Origin: Thiobacillus sp.
GTDB taxonomy: Bacteria > Pseudomonadota > Gammaproteobacteria > Burkholderiales > Thiobacillaceae
Length of the DNA stretch: 64,000 nt
Direction: 5' to 3'
Assembly (NCBI GenBank): GCA_011391285.1
Contig: JAABQU010000266.1
Coordinates: 1 to 64,000, forward strand
Part shown: one piece after another, positions 49,823 to 59,192 of the stretch
Numbering within the stretch: position 1 is the first letter of the stretch
How the letters are laid out: each line of letters starts with the position of its first letter
The notes under the pieces: generated by a model
Seen by the model: the letters and a program-made list of their open reading frames with translations, nothing else
What the model was told of the DNA's origin: nothing
Databases searched by the model: none
Program-made: the position numbers and the translations under genes

Positions 49823-50212
49823 ATGACCATCCCCGCAGAGCTCAAATACACCCCCTCCCACGAATGGGTGCGCGTCGAAGCTGACGGCACGCTGACCGTG
49901 GGTATCACCGACCACGCGCAGGATCTGCTCGGCGACATGGTGTTCATCGAAACCCCGGCCGCCGGCCGTAAGCTGACCAAGGGCGAGGAGTGCGCAGTGG
50001 TCGAATCGGTGAAGGCTGCGTCCGACGTCTACGCCCCGGTCGCCGGCGAAGTCGTCGCCGCCAACGCCGACGTCGAGGCCAGCCCCGAATCGGTGAACAA
50101 GGACGCGTACAGCGCGTGGATGTTCAAGATGAAGCCCGCGAACCCGGGTGACGTCAGCGAACTGCTCGACGCGGCCGCGTACCAGAAACTGGTCGAATCC
50201 GAAGCCCATTGA
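49823..50212 (+). CDS. gcvH: Glycine cleavage system H protein (lipoyl carrier)
   Basis: The product has 129 residues. The lipoylated lysine is in [57 protein letters not shown] is the canonical N-terminus. It shuttles the aminomethyl group between GcvP and GcvT. It is 32 bp after gcvT, and a repeat element separates it from gcvPA. Confidence 0.97.
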   Translation: MTIPAELKYTPSHEWVRVEADGTLTVGITDHAQDLLGDMVFIETPAAGRKLTKGEECAVVESVKAASDVYAPVAGEVVAANADVEASPESVNKDAYSAWMFKMKPANPGDVSELLDAAAYQKLVESEAH

Positions 50213-50218
50213 TTTTTT

Positions 50219-50279
50219 CGTCCGCAAGGACACGAAGGCCACAAAGAACATTTCGTGTCGCTTCGTGCCCTTCGCGGAT
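50219..50279. repeat. Short inverted dispersed-type repeat between gcvH and gcvPA
   Basis: CGTCCGCAAGGACACGAAGG at 50219-50238 returns inverted, with mismatches, as CTTCGTGCCCTTCGCGGAT at 50261-50279. The middle is ACAAAGAACATTTCGTGTCG. It resembles repeats of the form CTTCGTGTCCTTCGTGGA found in intergenic DNA of many proteobacteria. Confidence 0.6.
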
Positions 50280-50295
50280 CACAAGGTTTTAAGCC

Positions 50296-51672
50296 ATGCC
50301 CTTTATTCCCCACACTGAAGAAGACGTCTCCGCCATGCTCGGCGCCATCGGTGCCGCCAGCATCGAGGAGCTGTTCGACGAAATCCCGCCCGCGCTGAAA
50401 ACCGGCAAGCTGAAGGATGTCCCCGACGGCCTGCCGGAAATGGCGGTGGCGCGGCTGATGCAGGAACGCGCTTCGCAGGACGGCTTCTGGTCCAACTTCA
50501 TCGGCGCCGGCGTCTACGAGCACCACATCCCGGCGGCGATCTGGCAGATCACCACGCGCGGCGAGTTCTATTCCGCCTACACGCCCTACCAGGCCGAGGC
50601 GAGCCAGGGCACGCTGCAGCTGATCTACGAATACCAGACGATGATGACCCGGCTCACCGGGCTCGACGTGTCGAACGCCTCGCTCTACGACGGCGCATCC
50701 GCGCTGGCCGAAGCGGTGCTGATGGCCGTCAGATCACACAAGACCTCGCGCCGCGTGCTGGTGCCGAAGACCGTGCACCCGATCTACCGCCGCGTGGTCA
50801 ATACGACGGTGAAAAACCAGAACATCGAACTGGTCGAGCTCGACTACGACGCTGCCACCGGCCAGACCGTGCTGCCGGCCGATCCCGGCAGCTTCGCCGG
50901 CCTGGTGATCCCGCAGCCCAACTTCTTCGGCGTGCTGGAAGACGTGCACGCGCTGACCGACTGGGCGCACGCGCAGGGCGCGCTGGCGATCGCGCTGGTC
51001 AACCCGACCACGCTCGCGGTGCTGGAAGCGCCCGGCAAGTGGGGCACGAAGGGGGCCGACATCGCGGTGGGAGAAGGCCAGCCGCTGGGCGCACCGATGG
51101 CCTCGGGCGGACCCTACTTCGGCTTCATGTGCTGCCGCCAGGACTTCGTGCGGCAGATGCCGGGGCGCATCGTCGGCCGTACCGTCGACCTCGACGGCAA
51201 GCCGGGTTTTGCACTCACGCTGCAGGCACGCGAACAGCACATCCGCCGTTCCAAGGCGACGTCCAACATCTGCACCAACCAGGGCCTGGTGGTTACCGCC
51301 GCGACGCAGTACATGGCGCTGCTGGGTCCGCAGGGCCTCGCCAAGGTCGCCTCAAACAGCCACGCCAACACCGTGGCGCTGGCTGACAAGCTGATGGCGA
51401 TTCCCGGCGTGACGCGCGCCTTCGCAAGCTCTTACTTCCACGAAGTGGTGCTGAAGCTCAACGACAATGGGAAGGATGTGCTGCGCGCCCTGCGTGCACA
51501 GGGCATCCTCGGCGGACTCGACATTTCCGGCTGGTATCCCGAACTCGGGCAGGCGATCCTGGTGTGCGTCACCGAAACCAAGACCACCGCTGACCTCGAC
51601 CATTACGCGCAGCAATTGGAACGTATCCTGTCCAAGCGCCGCGAATCGCCGCCGTGCGCGTACAAGAGCTAA
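50296..51672 (+). CDS. gcvPA: Glycine dehydrogenase (decarboxylating) subunit 1
   Basis: The product has 458 residues and matches the N-terminal half of GcvP. It starts [31 protein letters not shown] and has [37 protein letters not shown] and [36 protein letters not shown]. It forms a complex with GcvPB, which binds PLP. Two genes (DUF3144 and tpx) separate it from gcvPB. Confidence 0.97.
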   Translation: MPFIPHTEEDVSAMLGAIGAASIEELFDEIPPALKTGKLKDVPDGLPEMAVARLMQERASQDGFWSNFIGAGVYEHHIPAAIWQITTRGEFYSAYTPYQAEASQGTLQLIYEYQTMMTRLTGLDVSNASLYDGASALAEAVLMAVRSHKTSRRVLVPKTVHPIYRRVVNTTVKNQNIELVELDYDAATGQTVLPADPGSFAGLVIPQPNFFGVLEDVHALTDWAHAQGALAIALVNPTTLAVLEAPGKWGTKGADIAVGEGQPLGAPMASGGPYFGFMCCRQDFVRQMPGRIVGRTVDLDGKPGFALTLQAREQHIRRSKATSNICTNQGLVVTAATQYMALLGPQGLAKVASNSHANTVALADKLMAIPGVTRAFASSYFHEVVLKLNDNGKDVLRALRAQGILGGLDISGWYPELGQAILVCVTETKTTADLDHYAQQLERILSKRRESPPCAYKS

Positions 51673-51681
51673 GGGACCGAC

Positions 51682-51966
51682 ATGAGCGACGTGCAGCGCG
51701 ACAAACCGTTCTACGACATGGCTGATGCGTATATCGCGCTGGCCAACACCCAGCTGAGCGAAGCGAAACCCAGCCGGGTGAGCGCGGCTGCGCTGTTCGC
51801 GGCCTCGCGCTTCAACGCCTTCGTGATCTCCGCGGCGGCGGGCAGCAAGGAACAGATGGTCGCCGAGAAGGAAGCCGCGATCGCCTATTTTCTGGACCAG
51901 TACGAAAAGATGCTGCGCGAGAACATCGACGAGCATCTCGCGCGTTACGACCAGCCCGGCACTTGA
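51682..51966 (+). CDS. DUF3144 family protein
   Basis: The product has 94 residues: a small soluble helical protein with [38 protein letters not shown] and [21 protein letters not shown]. The pattern SAAxLxAAxRFNAF is that of DUF3144, whose function is unknown. It starts 9 bp after gcvPA and ends 38 bp before tpx, so it is co-transcribed with the gcv genes. Confidence 0.85.
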   Translation: MSDVQRDKPFYDMADAYIALANTQLSEAKPSRVSAAALFAASRFNAFVISAAAGSKEQMVAEKEAAIAYFLDQYEKMLRENIDEHLARYDQPGT

Positions 51967-52004
51967 ACGGCCGGTATTCAATCAATTCGTCAAGGAGAGC
52001 AAAC

Positions 52005-52499
52005 ATGGCAGTGACTCTGGCAGGCAACCCCATCGAAGTGTCCGGCACCTTCCCCAAGGTCGGTGACACCGCGCCCGACTTCAAGCTGGTCAACAAGGAC
52101 TTGGCCGACGTCTCGCTGGCCGATTTCGCCGGCAAGAAAAAAATGCTCAACATCGTGCCGAGCCTCGACACCCCGGTGTGCGCCAAATCGACCAAGATGT
52201 TCAACGATGCAGCGGTCGGCAATACGGTGGTGCTGATCATCGCCGCCGACCTGCCGTTCGCGATGAGCCGCTTCTGCGGCGCCGAAGGCACCAACAACGT
52301 AGTGACTTTGTCGACCATGCGCGGCGGCGCCGAATTCATGAAGAACTACGGCGTCGCCATCACCAGCGGACCGCTCGCCGGCATCACCGCGCGCGCCGTG
52401 GTGGTGCTCGACGAAAACAACAAGGTCCTCCACGCCGAACTCGTTCCCGAGATCAAGCAGGAGCCCAACTACGAGGCCGCGCTGGCTGCTTTGAAATAA
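52005..52499 (+). CDS. tpx: Thiol peroxidase
   Basis: The product has 164 residues from the ATG at 52005 (AAGGAGAG upstream). It is an atypical 2-Cys peroxiredoxin with peroxidatic Cys in [16 protein letters not shown] and resolving Cys in [23 protein letters not shown] is the family N-terminus. It reduces hydroperoxides with thioredoxin in the cytoplasm or periplasm. It lies inside the gcv operon between gcvPA and gcvPB. Confidence 0.96.
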   Translation: MAVTLAGNPIEVSGTFPKVGDTAPDFKLVNKDLADVSLADFAGKKKMLNIVPSLDTPVCAKSTKMFNDAAVGNTVVLIIAADLPFAMSRFCGAEGTNNVVTLSTMRGGAEFMKNYGVAITSGPLAGITARAVVVLDENNKVLHAELVPEIKQEPNYEAALAALK

Positions 52500-52506
52500 A
52501 GGTACG

Positions 52507-52602
52507 GGGGTCAGGATTCAGGGATCAGGGGTGGAGCGGCTTCGCCGCGCCAGTTCGATTCCCGTTTTCCCTGACCCCTGAATCCTGAATCCTGACCCCT
52601 GA
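52507..52602. repeat. Palindromic 'GGGTCAGGATTCAGG' element between tpx and gcvPB
   Basis: GGGGTCAGGATTCAGGGATC at 52507 returns inverted as CCTGAATCCTGACCCCTGAC before the gcvPB ATG. The core GAGCGGCTTCGCCGCGCCAG matches the core of the element at 44951-45060. It abuts the start codon (52608) within 6 bp. Confidence 0.75.
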
Positions 52603-52607
52603 CAACC

Positions 52608-54059
52608 ATGCTGATATTCGACCATTCCCGCCCCGGCCGCACCGCTGCCGCCCAGTTGCCTGCCGCCGGCGGCAGCCTCGACGACCTGCCTGCCGCGCTG
52701 CGACGGCGCGACGCGCCGGGCTTGCCCGAAGTCTCCGAGCTCGACGTGGTGCGCCACTACACGCGCCTGTCGCAGCTCAACTTCTCGATCGACACGCAGT
52801 TCTATCCGCTCGGTTCGTGCACCATGAAGTACAACCCGCGCGCGTGCAATTCGCTGGCGATGCTGCCGCAGTATCTGGCGCGTCACCCGGCAAGCCCGGA
52901 CGAAACCGGCCAGGGTTTCCTCGCCAGCATGTTCGAACTGCAGGAAATGCTGAAGGACGTGACCGGCATGGCCGGCGTCTCGATGGCGCCGATGGCGGGC
53001 GCGCACGGCGAATTCGCCGGGGTGGCGATGATCCGCGCCTACCACGATGCGCGCGGCGACACCGCGCGGCGCGAGATCATCGTGCCGGATGCGGCGCACG
53101 GCACCAACCCGGCGACCGCGACCATGTGCGGCTACACGGTCAAGGAAATCCCGACCGATGCCACCGGCTCCGTCGACCTTGAAGCACTGAAAGCCGCAGT
53201 CGGCCCGCACACCGCAGGACTCATGCTGACCAATCCGTCGACGCTGGGCGTGTTCGAGAAAACCATTGCCGACATCCAGAAGATCGTCCACGACGCCGGC
53301 GGCCTGTTGTACTACGACGGCGCCAACCTCAACGCAATTCTCGGCAAGGTGCGTCCCGGTGACATGGGCTTTGACGTCATCCACATGAACCTGCACAAGA
53401 CCTTCTCCACGCCGCACGGCGGCGGCGGTCCGGGCGCAGGTCCGGTGGGCGTGTCGGAGCGCCTGCTGCCCTTCATGCCGATCCCGCTGGTGCTGAACGA
53501 GAACGGTTTTTACCGGCTGGCGACCGAGACTGATCTGCCGCAGTCGATCGGCCGCATGAGCGCCAACATGGGTAACGCCGGCGTGCTCATGCGCGCCTAC
53601 ATCTACGCCCGCCTCCTGGGCCGCGAGGGCATGCACCGCGTCGCCGAATACGCCACGCTCAACGCCAACTACCTGATGGCCCGGTTGCGCGATGCCGGCT
53701 TCGACCTTGCCTACCCCAGCCGCCGGGCCAGCCACGAGTTCATCGTCACGCTGAAGAAACTCAAGGACAGCACAGGCGTGTCGGCGATGGACTTCGCCAA
53801 GCGCCTGCTCGACTACGGCTACCACGCGCCGACCACCTACTTCCCGCTGCTGGTACCCGAGTGCCTCTTGATCGAGCCGACCGAAACCGAGAGCCGCGAG
53901 ACGCTCGACGGCTTCGTCGAGGCGATGATCAGGATCAAGCACGAGGCCGAAACCACGGCCGACCTGGTCAAGGGCGCGCCCTACAGCCTGCCGGTACGTC
54001 GCCTCGACGACGTCAAGGCGGCGCGCGAGCTCGATCTGGCCTACAAGCCTGCGGCATGA
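52608..54059 (+). CDS. gcvPB: Glycine dehydrogenase (decarboxylating) subunit 2
   Basis: The product has 483 residues and matches the C-terminal half of GcvP. The PLP lysine is in [50 protein letters not shown] and [12 protein letters not shown] are conserved. It decarboxylates glycine and loads the methylamine on GcvH. The start follows a repeat element with no visible Shine-Dalgarno. The stop overlaps the dgkA start (ATGA). Confidence 0.97.
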   Translation: MLIFDHSRPGRTAAAQLPAAGGSLDDLPAALRRRDAPGLPEVSELDVVRHYTRLSQLNFSIDTQFYPLGSCTMKYNPRACNSLAMLPQYLARHPASPDETGQGFLASMFELQEMLKDVTGMAGVSMAPMAGAHGEFAGVAMIRAYHDARGDTARREIIVPDAAHGTNPATATMCGYTVKEIPTDATGSVDLEALKAAVGPHTAGLMLTNPSTLGVFEKTIADIQKIVHDAGGLLYYDGANLNAILGKVRPGDMGFDVIHMNLHKTFSTPHGGGGPGAGPVGVSERLLPFMPIPLVLNENGFYRLATETDLPQSIGRMSANMGNAGVLMRAYIYARLLGREGMHRVAEYATLNANYLMARLRDAGFDLAYPSRRASHEFIVTLKKLKDSTGVSAMDFAKRLLDYGYHAPTTYFPLLVPECLLIEPTETESRETLDGFVEAMIRIKHEAETTADLVKGAPYSLPVRRLDDVKAARELDLAYKPAA

Positions 54060-54433
54060 CCGAACCGGCGAGCCCGTTCAAGGGCAAGACTGGGATTGCC
54101 CGCATCGTCAATGCGGCGGGCTACTCCTGGGCCGGCCTCACCGCGGCTTTCAGGCACGAAGACGCTTTCCGCCAGGAAGTCTTTCTCCTGATCGTGCTGG
54201 TTCCGCTGGCGGTCTATCTGGGCGACACCGGGATCGAACGCGCGCTGCTGATCGGGTCGCTGCTGCTGGTGCTGATTGTCGAGCTGCTGAATTCCTCGGT
54301 CGAGGCGGCGGTCGACCGCGTGTCGCTGGAGCGCCACCCGCTGATCAAGCGCGCCAAGGACATGGGCAGCGCGGCCGTGATGATCGCGCTCGTCAACGTG
54401 GCGATCGTGTGGGCGCTGGTGCTTCTGGGGTGA
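54056..54433 (+). CDS. dgkA: Diacylglycerol kinase
   Basis: The product has 125 residues with three membrane helices. [33 protein letters not shown] and [38 protein letters not shown] are the prokaryotic DgkA signature. It phosphorylates diacylglycerol to phosphatidic acid in the inner membrane. It is coupled to gcvPB by 4 bp, possibly by chance of gene packing. Confidence 0.96.
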   Translation: MTEPASPFKGKTGIARIVNAAGYSWAGLTAAFRHEDAFRQEVFLLIVLVPLAVYLGDTGIERALLIGSLLLVLIVELLNSSVEAAVDRVSLERHPLIKRAKDMGSAAVMIALVNVAIVWALVLLG

Positions 54434-54530
54434 TCCAATTTCCACAAACCATGCCAAAATTCGGCAAACAATTAAAGCCGCGAGCCATTTGGCCCGAAAT
54501 AACAAGCTGTTCCCCCTTTTTCGTGACCGC

Positions 54531-56045
54531 GTGAGACTGAAACCTGTCTACTTCCTGTTGGGCCTCGGCCTCGGCTTCGCCGGCTCCGCTGCCGGCCTCG
54601 GGCTGGGCGAACTGGATGTGCGCTCCTCTCTGGGACAGCCGCTCCATGCCACGGTCAACATTCTGGACCCCGGCGAGACGACCGCCCAGGAGTGCTTCAG
54701 CCTGGCGCCCAGCGAGGGCAGCATCGCCGCATCACTGCGCGCGCAATTGAGCCTCGAGCAGGCCGGCGGCAAAACCCTGTTGCACATCCGCACCCCGTAT
54801 TCCGTCAACGACCCCATCGCGCAGTTTGCCCTGGTGTCCGCTTGCGAGGGGCGCTTGCAGCGTGACTATGTGATTTTGCTCGACCCGCCTGCGCAGATCA
54901 TGCCCGCCATCATCGAGACCGCGCCCGCTGCCACGGCACAATCGGTGCCCATCGCGCCTCCGGCCCCGCGTGCGGCCCCGCCCAAGCGCCAGACCAAGCG
55001 TACCCCACCCGCTACCACGAGCCTGCCCACTTCCGGTTCACGGAAGCCGGTTGCGCCAGGCGCACAGGCAGCTGCATCGGACAGTGCACCGCGGCTGGTG
55101 CTGTCCGGAAAACGCAAACCGAGTCTGGCAGACCCGGAACTAGCCTTGCGCCTCGACACCAATCTCCCGGATCCGACACGCTTCCGTCCGCAAGGACTGA
55201 CCGACACCGAACTCTCGGACGAAAACACGGCGCTTTCACGCAAGCTTGCTCACCTCGAAGCGCAGATGCTTGCATTGCAAAAACGCAATGCCGAGCTTGA
55301 GGCCCGTTTCCCCCCCGCGCCGGCTACCGCCACGGCGCCCGCCAGCCAGCCCGTAAAGTGGCCCCTGGCGCTGCTGATCATGGGCCTGCTCACCGGCGCC
55401 GGCACGCTCGCAGTCTGGCTGCGCCGCCGCAAGCAGGAACCCGTCAACTATATGGTGGATGATTGGACGCGCCCCTCCACCATCGCGATGCCCGGCTCGC
55501 CAAAGCCAGCAACGGTTCCCGTGCCGGCGCCCGACGAGATGCAGCCTGCCCCGGAGCGCATGCCGGAAATTGCCCAGCCAGTGCTGCCAGAAAGCACCGA
55601 GATCAAGGACGACATCCTCGATCAGGCCGAGGTCTACATGGCACATGGCCACGGTGAACTCGCCGTCCATCTGCTGCAGGAACACCTGCGCGACGCGCCG
55701 GGCGAATCACCGGTACCATGGCTGCTGCTGCTTGACCTGCTGCATCGCGAAGGCGACACCGAGAACTATGCCGCTGCCAGTGCCGAGTGCCGCCGCCATT
55801 TCAACATCAACCTCAGTGGCCATCCGGTTTCGCAGGACAACGAAATTGGGATGGGGCTGGAAGCCTATCCGCACCTGCTGGACGAGTTGGTGGAAAAATG
55901 GCGCTCGCCAGACCTCGATGATTTTTTCAAGGACCTGATCTACGATCATCGCGGCGGCACCCGCATGGGATTCGAACCCAGCGCCTACCGCGACCTGCTG
56001 CTGCTGCGCGCCATCGCGCAGGACGTGTTGCCGCTCGCCGCCTGA
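54531..56045 (+). CDS. FimV/HubP-like inner-membrane protein
   Basis: The product has 504 residues from GTG at 54531, which begins a signal-like helix (MRLKPVYFLLGLGLGFAGSAAG). A TTG at 54489 would add 14 residues, and neither has a good Shine-Dalgarno. GLGLGELDVRSSLGQPLHATVNIL is the FimV N-terminal motif. A Pro/Ala/Lys region, a coiled coil (about 230-260), a membrane helix (PLALLIMGLLTGAGTLAVWLRRRK) and a C-terminal cytoplasmic region follow, with a FimV-type TPR segment (ILDQAEVYMAHGHGELAVHLLQEHLRDAP). No LysM domain is visible, so it is shorter than usual FimV. A role in pilus or polar organisation is inferred. Confidence 0.8.
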   Translation: MRLKPVYFLLGLGLGFAGSAAGLGLGELDVRSSLGQPLHATVNILDPGETTAQECFSLAPSEGSIAASLRAQLSLEQAGGKTLLHIRTPYSVNDPIAQFALVSACEGRLQRDYVILLDPPAQIMPAIIETAPAATAQSVPIAPPAPRAAPPKRQTKRTPPATTSLPTSGSRKPVAPGAQAAASDSAPRLVLSGKRKPSLADPELALRLDTNLPDPTRFRPQGLTDTELSDENTALSRKLAHLEAQMLALQKRNAELEARFPPAPATATAPASQPVKWPLALLIMGLLTGAGTLAVWLRRRKQEPVNYMVDDWTRPSTIAMPGSPKPATVPVPAPDEMQPAPERMPEIAQPVLPESTEIKDDILDQAEVYMAHGHGELAVHLLQEHLRDAPGESPVPWLLLLDLLHREGDTENYAAASAECRRHFNINLSGHPVSQDNEIGMGLEAYPHLLDELVEKWRSPDLDDFFKDLIYDHRGGTRMGFEPSAYRDLLLLRAIAQDVLPLAA

Positions 56046-56054
56046 CCCGTCCCG

Positions 56055-56094
56055 CTTCACCAAACCTTCACCACCGCTTCATCTAGTTGTCGCA
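56055..56094 (+). promoter_or_regulatory. 11-bp-phased direct repeats upstream of the GT4 gene (possible Pho box)
   Basis: CTTCACC, CTTCACC, CTTCATC and TGTCGCA begin at 56055, 56066, 56077 and 56088. That is 7-bp units on an 11-bp period, the layout of PhoB sites, although the sequence differs from the classical CTGTCAT. A similar pair (CGTCACG, CTTCACA) lies at 59132-59153. Confidence 0.4.
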
Positions 56095-56104
56095 CGCCGG
56101 GCTC

Positions 56105-57352
56105 ATGCTGCCCGCCATGGATGCAGCCGAATTCATCTGCCAGATTCTGCCGACACAGCGACCGCAGCTACGCATCGCGCTGGTCACCGAAACCTACCCG
56201 CCCGAAATCAACGGCGTCGCGATGACGCTCGGCCGCCTGGTCGAGGGGCTGCAGGTGCGCAACCACCAGGTGCACTTGATCCGCCCGCGCCAACACGCCG
56301 ACGATCACCCGCAGCCCACTGCCACCGCCAATGAACACCTGCAGCGCGGCAGCGCCCTGTCGCGTTTCGAAGATCCGAAAGTGGGCCTGCCGGCGAAGGC
56401 TGCGCTGACCCGGCTGTGGACCCGGCAGCGCCCGGATGTGGTGCAGATCGCCACCGAGGGCCCCCTCGGCTGGTCGGCGCTTGCGGCAGCCAACAAGCTG
56501 CGGCTGCCGGTGGCTAGCGATTTCCACACCAATTTCCACAGCTACAGCAGCCATTACGGCTTCGGCCTGTTGCGCCGCGCCATCATTGCCTACCTGCGCA
56601 AGTTCCATAGCAAGGCCGCGGTCACGCTGGTGCCCACCGCCGGCATCCGCCGTGAACTGCTGTCCTGTGGCTACGAGAACATCGAGATCATCGGGCGCGG
56701 CGTCGACACCCAGCTGTTTCACCCCGCCCGCCGCGACCCGTCGTTGCGTGCACGCTGGGGCGTGAAGGACGACGAGACCGTAGTGCTGTACGTCGGCCGC
56801 CTGGTCGCCGAGAAGAATCTCGCGCTGGTGTTCCGCACCTTTGACGCCATGCGGGAAGCCTGCCCAGCCAGTCGCCTGGTGCTGGTGGGCGACGGCCCGG
56901 AGCGGGCCACCTGGCAGGCCAGCCGGCCCGACGCCATTTTCTGCGGCATCCAGATCGGCGCGGCGCTGGCGGCACATTACGCCTCCGGCGACGTGTTTCT
57001 GTTTCCCAGCCTGACCGAGACCTGGGGCAACGTGACCATCGAGGCGATGGCCTCGGGACTCGCGGTGGTGGCCTACGATTGCGCCGCCGCCGAGGAAGTC
57101 ATCCGCCACGCCGAAAACGGCCTCAAGGCACCACCCGAAGACGAGGCCACCTTCATTGCCGAGGCCGTGTCGCTGACCCCTGACCGAGACCGGCAACGCC
57201 GCCTCGGCGCGGCGGCGGCCGCGCGTGCCGCGCAATTGTCGTGGGACGCCGTCATCGACAACTTCGAGCAGATGCTGCTGCGACTTGCCTTGCCGCCATC
57301 CGAAACGGCAGACGCCACGCTGGAGTGGTCGTCGGCTGCGCGCACCGGTTAA
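56105..57352 (+). CDS. GT4 glycosyltransferase, likely glycolipid or surface sugar
   Basis: The product has 415 residues. ATG at 56105 is used; ATG at 56117 or TTG at 56087 are possible. It has the GT-B fold. The N-terminus LRIALVTETYPPEINGVAMTLGRLVEGL, the segment SDFHTNFHSYSSHYG, and the donor site LYVGRLVAEKNL, LVLVGDGPERA and FPSLTETWGNVTIEAMASGLAVVAYD (the E(X7)E motif region) are clear. Such enzymes include mannosyl, glucuronosyl and sulfoquinovosyl diacylglycerol synthases. The next gene encodes a PAP2 phosphatase 11 bp away. Confidence 0.85.
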   Translation: MLPAMDAAEFICQILPTQRPQLRIALVTETYPPEINGVAMTLGRLVEGLQVRNHQVHLIRPRQHADDHPQPTATANEHLQRGSALSRFEDPKVGLPAKAALTRLWTRQRPDVVQIATEGPLGWSALAAANKLRLPVASDFHTNFHSYSSHYGFGLLRRAIIAYLRKFHSKAAVTLVPTAGIRRELLSCGYENIEIIGRGVDTQLFHPARRDPSLRARWGVKDDETVVLYVGRLVAEKNLALVFRTFDAMREACPASRLVLVGDGPERATWQASRPDAIFCGIQIGAALAAHYASGDVFLFPSLTETWGNVTIEAMASGLAVVAYDCAAAEEVIRHAENGLKAPPEDEATFIAEAVSLTPDRDRQRRLGAAAAARAAQLSWDAVIDNFEQMLLRLALPPSETADATLEWSSAARTG

Positions 57353-57363
57353 AAGGAGATCAA

Positions 57364-57909
57364 ATGACATCGCGTCTGAGTCTGGTCGCCCATCACGGTC
57401 TCAACCGGCTGGCCGCGCGCGAGCATGCGTGGCTGGAACGGCTCAACGGCGTGCGCCTGCCCAACTGGGAAGTCAGCGTACTCAAAGGGGTCAGCCGCCT
57501 CGGCGATGGCGCATTCTGGTATGGGCTGATGGCGGCACTGATCGCCTGGCATGGATGGGGCGCCGTACCGGTGGTGCTGCACATGATCATGGCAGGCCTC
57601 ATCGGCACGCTGGTCTACAAATGGCTGAAAAGCGCCACCGAGCGCCCGCGGCCCTATCAAGTCTGCCCGACGATCTGCTGCCTGACCGCGCCGCTCGACC
57701 GCTTCAGTTTCCCCTCCGGCCACACCCTGCACGCCATCGTGTTCAGCCTCGTCGTTACCGCCTACTACCCGCCGCTCGGCTGGCTGGTGTGGCCGTTCAC
57801 CGCGCTGGTCGGGCTGTCCCGCCTGGTGCTGGGGCTGCACTATGTGAGTGACGTTCTGGTGGGTGCGCTGCTCGGTGGGGCCGTTGCCGGCATCGCGTTG
57901 ACGCTCTGA
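57364..57909 (+). CDS. PAP2-superfamily membrane phosphatase
   Basis: The product has 181 residues from the ATG at 57364, with AAAGGAGA just upstream. The acid-phosphatase motifs are KWLKSATERPRP, FPSGH and SRLVLGLHYVSDV. About five helices place it in the inner membrane. It may dephosphorylate phosphatidic acid or undecaprenyl pyrophosphate. It is in an operon with the GT4 gene, so diacylglycerol supply for a glycolipid synthase is one reading. Confidence 0.88.
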   Translation: MTSRLSLVAHHGLNRLAAREHAWLERLNGVRLPNWEVSVLKGVSRLGDGAFWYGLMAALIAWHGWGAVPVVLHMIMAGLIGTLVYKWLKSATERPRPYQVCPTICCLTAPLDRFSFPSGHTLHAIVFSLVVTAYYPPLGWLVWPFTALVGLSRLVLGLHYVSDVLVGALLGGAVAGIALTL

Positions 57910-58086
57910 GCCAAGTCCTTAAGCCGCCTGCCACAGGACCACGGGCGCTTCCAACCCGAACAGATCCGCCGGCAGCGGCATAACCGCATGCGGTCAAACG
58001 CGTGAAGCCTGCGTGAATCGCTGCCCGGTCCGCCTGCGTATAATTCCCGCTTTCGCATTCAATCTCCGGCACTCAGGCCTACTCTC

Positions 58087-59022
58087 ATGCGCACCCTCAT
58101 CTGCGGCTCCCTCGCCTTCGACTCCATCATGGTGTTCCAGGACCACTTCAAGCACCACATCCTGCCCGACAAGATCCACATGCTGAACGTGTCCTTCCTG
58201 GTGCCGGAGATGCGCCGCGAGTACGGCGGCTGCGCCGGCAACATCGCCTACAACCTGAAGCTGCTCGGCGGCGAGCCGTTGATCATGGCGACCGTCGGCG
58301 ACGATTTCGCACCCTACGCCGAACGCCTCGACGACCATGCCATTTCGCGCGACTACATCCGCCACGTGGCCGGCACCTACACCGCGCAGGCCTTCATCAC
58401 CACCGATCTCGCCGACAACCAGATCACCGCCTTCCACCCCGGCGCGATGAACTATTCGCACGAGAACGACGTGCGCCAGGTGCAGGACGTCAAGCTCGGC
58501 ATCGTCTCCCCCGACGGCCGCGACGGCATGCTGCGCCACGTGCGCGGTTTTCACGAAGCCGGCGTGCCATGCGTGTTCGATCCCGGCCAGGGCATGCCGC
58601 TGTTTTCCGGCGAGGAACTGCTGGAGTGCGTCCACAAGTCGAGCTACGTCATCCTCAACGACTACGAAGCCGAACTGCTGCAAACCCGCACCGGGGAAAA
58701 CCTCGCCGCACTGGCGCGCCACGTCGAGGCGCTGATCGTGACGCGCGGGGCCGAGGGCTCGGTGATCCACACGGCCGGCCAGCAGATCGAGATTCCGGCG
58801 GTGCGCCCCGCGGCCATTCTCGACCCCACCGGCTGCGGCGACGCCTATCGCAGCGGCATCCTGTACGGCATCACGCGTGGATTCGACTGGGCAACGTCCG
58901 GGCGCCTGGGCAGTCTCATGGGAGCAATCAAGATTGCGCAGCGCGGCGGGCAGAATCACCGTCCCGGCCGCGACGACATCGCCACCGAATTTCATGCCCA
59001 GTTTGGCTACCGATTCGAGTGA
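58087..59022 (+). CDS. PfkB-family carbohydrate/nucleoside kinase
   Basis: The product has 311 residues. It has the ribokinase-fold signatures YGGCAGNIAYNLKLLGG (N-terminal) and DPTGCGDAYRSGILYGI (anion hole and catalytic Asp; GCGD in place of the usual GAGD). VGDDFAPYAERL and ILNDYEAELL are also typical. The substrate, perhaps adenosine or a sugar, cannot be decided. It starts 177 bp after the PAP2 gene and has a TATAAT at 58039-58044, 43 bp before the ATG. Confidence 0.85.
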   Translation: MRTLICGSLAFDSIMVFQDHFKHHILPDKIHMLNVSFLVPEMRREYGGCAGNIAYNLKLLGGEPLIMATVGDDFAPYAERLDDHAISRDYIRHVAGTYTAQAFITTDLADNQITAFHPGAMNYSHENDVRQVQDVKLGIVSPDGRDGMLRHVRGFHEAGVPCVFDPGQGMPLFSGEELLECVHKSSYVILNDYEAELLQTRTGENLAALARHVEALIVTRGAEGSVIHTAGQQIEIPAVRPAAILDPTGCGDAYRSGILYGITRGFDWATSGRLGSLMGAIKIAQRGGQNHRPGRDDIATEFHAQFGYRFE

Positions 59023-59131
59023 ACGCAAAAGTGCACATACACATGACAGCTGTTGTCACGCACTGAAGGGATGCCCGCACTGACACTCCGATAAGGGTGC
59101 GGGTACACGGGTCATCGATCCGCAATCTTGA

Positions 59132-59153
59132 CGTCACGCCGGCTTCACACCGG
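59132..59153 (+). promoter_or_regulatory. Pair of 11-bp-phased repeats upstream of olsB (possible Pho box)
   Basis: CGTCACG-CCGG and CTTCACA-CCGG form two 11-bp repeats. TAAGCT, about 6 bp after the second, at 59159-59164, is a possible -10. This is the layout of a PhoB-dependent promoter. Also in the 170-bp gap (59023-59192) is TGACAGCTGTTGTCA at 59043-59057, an inverted repeat, and a GC-rich hairpin CCCGCAC/GTGCGGG. Confidence 0.35.
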
Positions 59154-59192
59154 ATCCCTAAGCTGGGCGCATTCCATCAATGGGAGCGCCCC

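Noticed and set aside
59043..59057. TGACAGCTGTTGTCA inverted repeat as an operator for olsB
   Set aside because: It lies 135 bp above the start codon with no matching copy elsewhere in the window. A chance palindrome cannot be excluded.
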